Below, in pieces: positions 23,801-35,800 of a DNA stretch of 64,000 nucleotides. Numbering within the stretch: position 1 is the first letter of the stretch; every line of letters begins with the position of its first letter. The DNA is from Argopecten irradians. Lineage: Eukaryota > Mollusca > Bivalvia > Pectinida > Pectinidae. The position numbers and the translations under genes were made by a program. The notes beneath the pieces are model-generated. The model did no database searches, had not been told where the DNA came from, and saw only the letters and a list, made by a program, of their open reading frames with translations. The DNA lies in the NCBI RefSeq assembly GCF_041381155.1, contig NC_091147.1:15909318-15973317 (forward strand), read 5' to 3'.

Positions 23801-26800
23801 CTCAACGCTAATGCTTTTTGTTTATCTTGGTAATGCTGTTCATGCACCAGTGAACTGCAGAAAAAGCCGTATGACTTGGCATGTGCAAAGTGCAGTGACT
23901 ATCTAAATCCGTGGGAACAAATCGTAAACTGCAACGGGCAGGTGTGGCACACCAAATGTTTCGTGTAAGTACTAACATAGCACCATATGTGGGGCTGATA
24001 GATCCACATGCGGTAGCCAACTTACTTTTTAAGTCTAACTAAAATCTTGAAGGAAATATGAAGTTAAAGTTCATCTTTATGTCATTTTTTTGTTGACTGG
24101 ACATAGCTTTTACATTTCCCAATGGACCTGAATATCTACAGATAGCTTTTACATTTCCCATTGGACCTGAATACCTACAGATAGCTTTTACATTTCCCAA
24201 TGGACCTGAATACCTACAGATAGCTTTTACATTTCCCAATGGACCTGAATACCTACAGATAGCTTTTACATTTCCCAATGGACCTGAATACCTACAGATA
24301 GCTTTTACATTTCCCAATGGACCTGAATACCTACAGATAGCTTTTACATTTCCCAATGGACCTGAATACCTACAGATAGCTTTTACATTTCCCAATGGAC
24401 CTGAATACCTACAGATAGCTTTTACATTTCCCAATGGACCTGAATACCTACAGATAGCTTTTACATTTCCCAATGGACCTGAATACCTACAGATAGCTTT
24501 TACATTTCCCAATGGACCTGAATACCTACAGATAGCTTTTACATTTCCCAATGGACCTGAATACCTACAGATAGCTTTTACATTTCCCAATGGACCTGAA
24601 TACCTACAGATAGCTTTTACATTTCCCAATGGACCTGAATACCTACAGATAGCTTTTACATTTCCCAATGGACCTGAATACCTACAGATAGCTTTTACAT
24701 TTCCCAATGGACCTGAATACCTACAGATAGCTTTTACATTTCCCAATGGACCTGAATACCTACAGATAGCTTTTACATTTCCCAATGGACCTGAATACCT
24801 ACAGATAGCTTTTACATTTCCCAATGGACCTGAATACCTACAGATAGCTTTTACATTTCCCAATGGACCTGAATACCTACAGCTTTTACATTTCCCAATG
24901 GACCTGAATACCTACAGATAGCTTTTACATTTCCCAATGGACCTGAATACCTACAGATAGCTTTTACATTTCCCAATGGACCTGAATACCTACAGATAGC
25001 TTTTACATTTCCCAATGGACCTGAATACCTACAGATAGCTTTTACATTTCCCAATGGACCTGAATACCTACAGATAGCTTTTACATTTCCCAATGGACCT
25101 GAATACCTACAGATAGCTTTTACATTTCCCAATGGACCTGAATACCTACAGATAGCTTTTACATTTCCCAATGGACCTGAATACCTACAGATAGCTTTTA
25201 CATTTCCCAATGGACCTGAATACCTACAGATAGCTTTTACATTTCCCAATGGACCTGAATACCTACAGATAGCTTTTACATTTCCCAATGGACCTGAATA
25301 CCTACAGATAGCTTTTACATTTCCCAATGGACCTGAATACCTACAGATAGCTTTTACATTTCCCAATGGACCTGAATACCTACAGATAGCTTTTACATTT
25401 CCCAATGGACCTGGATACCTACAGATAGCTTTTACATTTCCCAATGGACCTGAATACCTACAGATAGCTTTTACATTTCCCAATGGACCTGAATACCTAC
25501 AGATTTGATATTGTGTATAGCTCAGGATTGAAAAGTCTGTTCAAACTCCAAACTTTATTTATTAGTCTCTTTACAAAATACATCATGTAGAGAAAATAAA
25601 GTACGTGTATGTTAAAATGATTGACTTTACTATTGCTCAAGGTCAAGCTGAAGATCAAATGGATAAATATGGAAAAAAAATTGAACAACTTTCTAATCAT
25701 ATTAACCAAGAAACCTGTAAATGTATGGATATGTGTCATGTGATAAATAGAATACAGGATGATACAGGCCTTGTAGGCCTCGAGTTGTACTGTTTCTTGT
25801 TTACAATTCCATGTCACCATTCGTAAGACCGTATCTATGTTAGAATGTTATCGTGAGTTGGTTGATCTTAAAGTCCTTTTCAGTTGTCATGTATGGGATT
25901 TAATGCAGCTAAAACATGTTAGTTCCATTTGTTAACCACCTTTGACGTTAAAATGGAAAATGTAAAAATTGGCATTGAGAAATAGCTACTAGATAATAGA
26001 ATATATATAGTGGGGGCAGATACATTTTACTTTGATACTTTCGATAGACAGGTTGGAAAGTTTTGATGGCGCTAACATTTAATTTTCTAAAATTTGCTTT
26101 TATATCTGTTTATCAATAGCTATCAGACTATCTTAACAGAACTTAAAATATAGGAACATGGCTTTATTAACAGCTGAACTTATCCATGAAAGGCTAGGGG
26201 CTGCAGTGGTCGATATATAGTACCACAAACCCTCCACCGTTAGATTGGAAGTTTGAATCCCATGTGGGTAGTTGCCAGGTACTGACCGCTGATCGATGGT
26301 TGTTCTCCGGGTGGTCCGGCTTTTCTCCACCAACAAACCTGGAATGTCCTTAAATGACCTTGGCTGTTAATAGGATGTTAAACTAATAAAACCAAACATC
26401 TATGTTTATATACATTCAGAATCTTTGAATTTCTTGGTGCTTAGTGAGTCATTGTAAGAGATTTTGTCACCACTAAATTCTGGTAACACATCTCAAGCAG
26501 ACTGAAATAAGAATATCATAGTGAAAAACCTGTATTGGCCAGACAGATTATTGCGTGCAACTCCTTGTATTGTACAAATTCCAAATTTTATCAATAAAAT
26601 ACATGACAATATTTATTTTATATTGGGTATTATATGTAAACACTAGCACAGCTGACCCTCGCTGTCTCCACATGCCACATTCATCCTTGAGTTAAGCCCA
26701 GAATTCCTGTCGTTAATCAATTATGTTCACACAGGGACATCTTGTTTTATTGCCCAGTTTAATTAAAAATCAAAATGATCCGTCATCTGTCACCATAGTG

Positions 26801-29800
26801 GTGTATCACATTTCACACTAAATGTCCTGGAATTTGAAGAAAAACAATCACGCCTAACTTTTTGGTATATATTATAAATCAGTTTTATGGCCAGAGGCCA
26901 TCCACCTCTGGTTTCAAGTTCAAATCCCAATATCAAGCAGTTGCCGGATACTGACTGCAATCCGATGGTTTTTCTCAGGATTATCCGGCTTTTCTCCACC
27001 TTTTAAACCTGGAATAGCCTTGTAAAAGAGTGTTAATAGACTATTAAATCAAATGATGAGGTCTTAAAATGACAGAGAATAGAAACAAATCCACTCCTTT
27101 TTTTATCATATTTGTAACATGCTTCTGATAGAAGAAAGTTGGGTAGAGAACTTTTGCTTATCTGCCAAATCTAGACAGGAGGGGGCATAGTTTACCCATG
27201 TCACTCCTGTCCTGTCCTGCTTTGACAAATGAAAGCCATAAAATCTGTCTTCCTTACATTTTCTATGACGCCTAATTGTTAAGCTTATGCTCGATCACTA
27301 AATGTAAGGTAGATTTGTATGAAGAAAAAAACCAGTTAAATAAATCACCATGATGCTTTATCCACTTTTTAATCATTATCTATGGCCAGTACATTATTTA
27401 AATGCAGTAGTACTTGATATAATCAATTGGCGACTGTCATGTGTACAGTTTAGTGAGGAATCAACATAAAAATATGGTCATACATCAGAAAGTCAGAACA
27501 GTGTCATTAAACTGTAATGTACTACTGAAATAAGTTGAGCTTTGACTATAGGCAAGAAAGAAAAGTAATGATTTCCGGCTAAAAAAAATTAAAGCTTATA
27601 CACTGGAAAAAAATTGGTGTTCTTTGTAATCTGAATAAACTTTTTGTCATTTATATGTTATTTTAACAGTTTAATTGCAGGCTGAATTCTGGAAATAATA
27701 AAGAGATCCTGTGTCACATCTTATCTGGTTTCAGAATCTCAATTTACTGATTACATTATGTAGTATGTGTTCATGTACTGTTCATTATTCATAATTGATA
27801 TCAATAACTAATTTGTTTAAAATGTATAATCACACTCTTTATTTTGGAAATTTTATGTGAATGTTTGTATTCACAAGGAGCAGACCATGGATAAAAACAC
27901 CTCACATAATTATTCCGTCTTTGCATGTTACAGAGTTATCTCCCTTGCGGGTAGGTATTGATTGTTACGTCATTATTTTGAGAACAAAATTCACGTCATT
28001 TTCTCTGAACACATGACGTCGTAATCAATACCTGCCCAAACGGGCAGATAACTCTGTAATGTGCAAATACAGAATAGTATGACCTTGGCATGTCACTTTG
28101 GAAAACATATCACCGAGATACAAAATATTATTACACTAAAATGATGATATTAACATCTGCATGTGCTGTATGAGAGAATGACTATAGGAAGTGGGGTTTT
28201 AGCTTTGGACTTTGGTTTGCAGTGTTTTGGTTTCCTTGGTTTCGTGTGTGTGATAATTTTTGGTTCGAAGGTTGACATACAATCTCTGAGTCAGTGTTAG
28301 GCCGTGTGTATGTCACTGTATACAGTTAAAAGGATGTACATTCTAGGTGATTAACTCTCTATTAACATCGATCACCTTTGATTTTCTGTCGATTGATTAA
28401 TCATCATGTGAACCAATTGTTTCTCTGCCTTAATCATCCTGACCTGATGGCTGATTGATCAACTTCCTACTGTCTTCAAAATGGAATACTATCGTATGTT
28501 GATTAAAACCTCTGTAAATGATACAAAAGTACTTTAAAGAAGATAAAACCAAAAGTAAAATATAATGTCTGTACATTTACAGACATCAAGATTTGATATA
28601 TAGCTTCTTAACCAGTATCTTTATAAGTTAAAGTCTAATTATAAATTTAGGGTTCTGCATTCTGTATTCAAGTATGCTCCCCTAAGCTGCCATTTGAGAG
28701 CCCCATCCCCCTGTATTCAAATCTTAAGTAAGCTCCCATAAGCAATTCCTGATATAGGAGCACCACCTCCCTCAGCATTTATAACTAAGTAAGCTCACCT
28801 AATTATATTATAATATGACATAAACTGTTCCCATAAAAGACCCATCTCATTGTATTCAAACTTAAGTTAAGTTAGCTCACCTAGGCTGTGCACCACCTTC
28901 TGCATTCAAACCGAAGTAAGCTCCGTAAGCTGTCCATATTCAAGTGCCATCCTTCTGTATTCAACACAGATCCACCCCACCACTGAGACCACTACAGCTC
29001 ACTGGCTTGATACTCTAAATAGCTCAAAGGCTAATTTCACTCTTGTCTTGCCAACATTGAGACAACAAGGAACTTTTCATAAAAACACAGCTTTGTTAAC
29101 TTACTTGCTTTCAAGAAAGTTTGAAAAGCTGGCTTAGTTTAGAAAATGATGACCCATATATCTACCAGATGATAGATAGATGAAGGTGGACATGGTATAT
29201 TTACATCCTTGTTATTCCAGTTTATGTTGTTACTTGCAGCTGTGCACAGTGCTTCCAGCCATTTCCAGATGGAATCTTTTACGAGGTGAGAAAAAGCAAA
29301 TTAATTTCATACACAAATGCATATGCACTGTATCAAAAAAAAACTCAAAAGGAACGAATAAACAAACAACATGTTTTGTATAATTACCTGTTGATATTTA
29401 CCATAGAATAGTACATAACAGTTATCAATTAATTGATTGCATCACAAATATTGTTAAATTAAGACATCTAGCAATGCAGGAAAACAGCTCAACAAAACTG
29501 CAAAATAAGATGGCTTAACAAGAATGATTTTATTCCACTAAATTTTAAACTTTCAATGTTCGTCTGAATGTTTTGGATACGTTACTCTGTACTCATCTGG
29601 AAACGTTTTATTTTTCAGTTCGAAGGCAGGAAATACTGTGAGCATGATTTCCATGTACTATTTGCTCCATGTTGTGGAAAATGTGGTAAGGACAGAATTT
29701 TTAGCTCAACTGGAAGGGTCGGTGAACTTATGTCATAGCACGGCGTCCGTCGTCCATCTGTAGTCCGTCTGTCAACATTTCCTTTAAAACGCTACTAGTC

Positions 29801-32800
29801 ATAGAGTTCTGCATTGATTCAAACCAAATTTGGCCAGAAATATCATTGGGGGGAGGGGAACAGAGTTTGTATAAATTTTGGCTCTGACCCCCTAGGGGCA
29901 GGAGGGGTGGGGCCCAATATGGGAAATAGAGGAAAATCATTTAAATTGCTATTAGTCATAGAGTTCTGCATGGATTCTAACCAAATTTGGCCAAAAACAT
30001 CCTTGGGGAAGGGGAATAGAGTTTGTATAAATTTTGGCTCTGACCCCTAGGGGCAGGAGGGGCGGGCCAAATAGGGGAAATAGAGGTAAATCTTTTAAAT
30101 CACCACTTTTCTTAGAGTTCTGCATGGAATGTAACCAAGTTTAGCCAGAAACATTGATCCTTGAGGAAGGGCAACAGAGTTTGTCCCAATAGGGAAATTG
30201 GAGATAAATCTTTAAATTCCTTCAGAAAAGAAATAATGATCCTATATTCAGAAACTACTTGTCATTACAATAACAAGGTCAGCGATTCAGGCCCTCTGGG
30301 CCTCTTGTATCACGATTTCTATTTAAAAACAAGTTTGCGAAGATTAATAATTACGGATTGAACAATTGAATGATAATTCCTATCAATATGAATGATGTAA
30401 ATATTAATTCACAGAGATAAGCTTTCGTAAATCACGTGCGAATGAATGTTAATTTACAGTATATATTAGTAAAATGGCATTATTTGCACTGTATCACCAA
30501 AAATAATGAATACTGAATTCCACTCTTAAATGAAAACCATAACAAATTTAATTTGATTTATAGTATTAAACTACCTTTATGTACTGTATGGCTAATTTGA
30601 ATGTTATTTGTAGGAGAGTTTATTATCGGCCGTGTGATCAAGGCTATGAATGGTAGCTGGCACCCTGACTGTTTTAGATGTGAGATCTGTAATGGACCAC
30701 TGGCTGATGCTGGATTTGTCAAAAATGCTGGAAGGTAAAGTTATGAACCATATGGAAATATTTTGTACAAGTATATATACATAAAGAGCTATATTAGAAA
30801 AATGCTAGAAGGTAAAAATCTGCAACATGTAAAATACAAATGTAGGGAATTAGTGTTCCAAGTTCTAGAGGGAATATATGTAGGATTACAAATGCAGCTG
30901 AGTCAAACTCTAAATGACTGGGAAGAAATTATGCTTAGAGATTGTAGCTGACTCAAGCTCGGAAAAGCTTCAGGTAAAAAAATTTGAAGGGATGCTAATT
31001 TTACTGCCTATTGATAAAATTACTGAGAGGAAAACTATTAAATCTGAAATTTGATGAGAGATACATGATAGAAAGGCGAATTTCTAAACTTTGGGATGTT
31101 TGGTTCTCTAGAAATATGTCAGAGAAGGATTATTGATTATGATTTAACCTGTATCTTTAATAAATATATGATGTTCAGTTTTTAAATGTTTGGTTTAGGC
31201 AAGTCCGTGGTAGAGGTTAAAGCCACACTATACGTAACTATCAACAAAAATTCAAGTTAAATTCGACTCCGATATTGTTAGTATTTGTAGATGTAGTTGA
31301 AATTAAGATATATTAAAGAATATTTATAAAGTTTTTTTAATAACTTTGGTACAGCAGTTGTTGAAAGTCGATACATGTAAACATGCCTTCATTTTAAACT
31401 GGTCTCCATAGAAGTTACGATTATTGCCGAACGGAAGTCGGAAAGTTCATGACCCGTTTTCGGAAGAGTTCGGACAGACGTTACGTAGTTACGGTAGTCA
31501 CATGACGTTCTTGGCAACGACGTTACAATGTCGGTTAACTTCGGCTTTTTTACTAAGTGGGACCCACCTAGCGATGTTTAATATTTATTTAATTTTTATC
31601 AAAATATTCTGAATCATAATCGCTCATCTTGACTTCGATTTAGTCCTGTCTCTGCATGATTTACAACAGGATTTTTTTTCAACATTCTTCTAAATCTTGA
31701 AAAAAATAAGAAAGATACGGATATTGGGCCTTTAAGTCGAAATAACTTTCTAACAAACAAACAATAAAGCAGTAGACTCCTATAAAAGGTAGGAGAATCA
31801 ACATAATGGTCAAGATGGTAGGGGTAAACATTGGTGAAGGATCATGCTATGAATTACAGATGGGGATTTACCATTTACAATAGGATGTTGTTTGTATTAT
31901 TCAGAGCTCTGTGCCGGGAGTGCAATGCCAAGGAGAAAGCTAAAGGCCTGGGCAAATATGTGTGTCACAAGTGTCAGTAAGTATCAAAAACAGACTATAG
32001 AGTGCAATGCCAAGGAGAAAGCTAAAGGCCTGGGCAAATATGTGTGTCACAAGTGTCAGTAAGTATCAAAAACAGACTATAGAGTGCAATGCCAAGGAGA
32101 AAGCTAAAGGCCTGGGCAAATATGTGTGTCACAAGTGTCAGTAAGTATCACAGCTAAAACAGACTATAAAGTGCAATGCCAAGGAGAAAGCTAAAGGCCT
32201 GGGCAAATATGTGTGTCACAAATGTCAGTAAGTATCACAGCTAAAACAGACTATAGAGTGCAATGCCAAGGAGAAAGCTAAAGGCCTGGGCAAATATGTG
32301 TGTCACAAGTGTCAGTAAGTATCACAGCTAAAACAGACTATAAAGTGCAATGCCAAGGAGAAAGCTAAAGGCCTGGGCAAATATGTGTGTCACAAATGTC
32401 AGTAAGTATCACAGCTAAAACAGACTATAAAGTGCAATGCCAAGGAGAAAGCTAAAGGCCTGGGCAAATATGTGTGTCACAAGTGTCAGTAAGTATCACA
32501 GCTAAAACAGACTATAAAGTGCAATGCCAAGGAGAAAGCTAAAGGCCTGGGCAAATATGTGTGTCACAAATGTCAGTAAGTATCACAGCTAAAACAGACT
32601 ATAAAGTGCAATGCCAAGGAGAAAGCTAAAGGCCTGGGCAAAATGTGTGTCACAAATGTCAGTAAGTATCACAGCTAAAACAGACTATAGAGTGCAATGC
32701 CAAGGAGAAAGCTAAAGGCCTGGGCAAATATGTGTGTCACAAGTGTCAGTAAGTATCACAGCTAAAACAGACTATAAAGTGCAATGCCAAGGAGAAAGCT

Positions 32801-35800
32801 AAAGGCCTGGGCAAATATGTGTGTCACAAGTGTCAGTAAGTATCACAGCTAAAACAGACTATAAAGTGCAATGCCAAGGAGAAAGCTAAAGGCCTGGGCA
32901 AATATGTGTGTCACAAATGTCAGTAAGTATCACAGCTAAAACAGACTATAGAGTGCAATGCCAAGGAGAAAGCTAAAGGCCTGGGCAAATATGTGTGTCA
33001 CAAATGTCAGTAAGTATCACAGCTAAAACAGACTATAGAGTGCAATGCCAAGGAGAAAGCTAAAGGCCTGGGCAAATATGTGTGTCACAAGTGTCAGTAA
33101 GTATCACAGCTAAAACAGACTATAAAGTGCAATGCCAAGGAGAAAGCTAAAGGCCTGGGCAAATATGTGTGTCACAAATGTCAGTAAGTATCACAGCTAA
33201 AACAGACTATAAAGTGCAATGCCAAGGAGAAAGCTAAAGGCCTGGGCAAATATGTGTGTCACAAATGTCAGTAAGTATCACAGCTAAAACAGACTATAGA
33301 GTGCAATGCCAAGGAGAAAGCTAAAGGCCTGGGCAAATATGTGTGTCACAAGTGTCAGTAAGTATCACAGCTAAAACAGACTATAAAGTGCAATGCCAAG
33401 GAGAAAGCTAAAGGCCTGGGCAAATATGTGTGTCACAAATGTCAGTAAGTATCACAGCTAAAACAGACTATAAAGTGCAATGCCAAGGAGAAAGCTAAAG
33501 GCCTGGGCAAATATGTGTGTCACAAGTGTCAGTAAGTATCACAGCTAAAACAGACTATAAAGTGCAATGCCAAGGAGAAAGCTAAAGGCCTGGGCAAATA
33601 TGTGTGTCACAAATGTCAGTAAGTATCACAGCTAAAACAGACTATAAAGTGCAATGCCAAGGAGAAAGCTAAAGGCCTGGGCAAATATGTGTGTCACAAA
33701 TGTCAGTAAGTATCACAGCTAAAACAGACTATAGAGTGCAATGCCAAGGAGAAAGCTAAAGGCCTGGGCAAATATGTGTGTCACAAGTGTCAGTAAGTAT
33801 CACAGCTAAAACAGACTATAAAGTGCAATGCCAAGGAGAAAGCTAAAGGCCTGGGCAAATATGTGTGTCACAAATGTCAGTAAGTATCACAGCTAAAACA
33901 GACTATAGAGTGAGAAAGCTAAAGGCCTGGGCAAATATGTGTGTCACAAGTGTCAGTAAGTATCAAAAACAGACTATAAAGTCAGCATGGCAGTTATGTC
34001 AGATAATTTTAATAGAATTCCATTATTGCTTCTTTTTAGTAAGAAAATAAAAAAAACATCAAAAACCCCATCTAAATTTCTATTTTGCTGTTATATGAAT
34101 CTAGTGGTAGTATACATCATAAATTCTCAGAAATAAATGGCTATCCTGTTTTATCCTTGTTTTGTAATCGCTGACTTCAACTTAACAACGGTTGATTGCA
34201 TTTGATGTTATATCCTGTATTCCTTTTTTAAAACAGAGTTATCTCCCCTCTGGCTGAGGTATAAATCGTAATATCATTTTTATTTGATCGAAAATTATGT
34301 TGTTTTTGCTGTTACGCACACACAAAGATAGATAACTTTATAATCAATACCTATATGTTTGTACTATAAGTATAATTTAAGTTTATCTTTTACTTTCACA
34401 GCTCAATCATTGAAGAGGGCCACATCCGCTACAAAGGAGAGGCCTATCATCCATATCACTTCAACTGTTCCTCTTGTGGGTAAGTCTAAAGAAAAATCTA
34501 CATCTTCTATGTTCTTTTGGCAGACTTCGCAACTAAGGATAATGTAAACTGACTAAATTTCATGTGCGATTTAATTTTGTGTAGAACATGATGAAGTAGA
34601 AATCGCAAAAATTAATTGCCGTGATAAAGTGTAAAATATGTGTACAATAGAATAGAAAATCATATAACTTTAAATTGGGAAAGTAGTTCGTAGCGAAAAT
34701 ATAGGTAGCCATATAAGTGATGATACATGTTTTTGTAAGCTATAATTGAGTATGCTGTAATTACTGACTAATGTGTATCAAGAGTAAAAACCCCACTGTG
34801 GTCAGTATCTGGTATCTACCCAGCTTTGTTTCCAACCCACATCACAGAGGTTTAGGGCTATGTATAGGCAATTGAGACACATTTATTCCTTGACCAATAA
34901 GTTTGAAATGTCAACGTAGAATTGATATTTAAGGTATGGAATTCGAAATTATTCGAATTAACATCATTGTATGTATTCTGTCTCTGTATTACATATTTAC
35001 CTCCCCTTGCAGGTAGGTATTCATTGTGGTGTCATTATTTTGTGCGTGTAATTTACATTGTTTTCATTGAAAAATATGATGTTATGCTTGGAAACACATG
35101 ATGTCACAATCAATACGTACCCACAAGGACACTAGGACAGATAACTAATAATCAAATACATAATATTAACACACATTACTGTTAATTGGTTACAGTGGAG
35201 AGCTGAATGCAGACGCTAGGGAGAAGAATGGGGATTTATTCTGTCTGCGTTGCCACGACAAGATGGGAATACCCATATGTGGGGCCTGCAGGTATAAATC
35301 ATTGACACATTTATTTTTGTCCACCCTTTGTGATTCATCTGTATGTCTGAAATGACAGATCAATTAATATTTGGATTTTAGTGGAGAGATCAATTGATAT
35401 TTTGATTCCATTGGAGCTCCATTTAGAATGAGAATTAATATCTTTACATCATAAGGCTCACAATGACTACCTGCCAGATCATGTCTGTCGTCTAGAGCTT
35501 AGATATACTGGAGCTAGCTTCAGTTTAGTTATTGATACAGTGAGGTGTGCATTCATTGATTTATAAAAGAAAATTTAAAATGTTTTTTGATTGTTTTGAG
35601 AACATAACAAATACATTCCTACATTATGTTTTTTACAGACGTCCAATTGAAGAAAGAGTAGTTCACGCCCTAGGGAAAGCTTGGCATGTAGAGGTACGTG
35701 AGGTTTAGTATTGAAAAGTACTCTATAGACAAACATGCTTCATATCAAATGTACCGTAAAGTGTCCATGTAAATGACAAAGGTATATAGAACATTCAAAA

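Noticed and set aside
24039..25483. Two long minus-strand open frames with a 13-residue repeat (274 and 210 codons)
   Set aside because: They are the 39-bp minisatellite read in frame (39 is a multiple of 3). They are split by one 35-bp unit and lie in a PINCH intron, with no codon-level conservation beyond DNA identity.
24103..25502. CRISPR-like regular array
   Set aside because: Units are contiguous without unique spacers, and the DNA is an animal intron. The same applies to the arrays at 7.3, 18.9, 21.0 and 31.9 kb.
31977..33978. Tandemly duplicated coding exons giving extra LIM half-domains
   Set aside because: Copies 2-24 lack the 5' part of the exon and a proper acceptor. Inclusion from the available AG sites gives 56-nt frame-shifting pieces or immediate stops.
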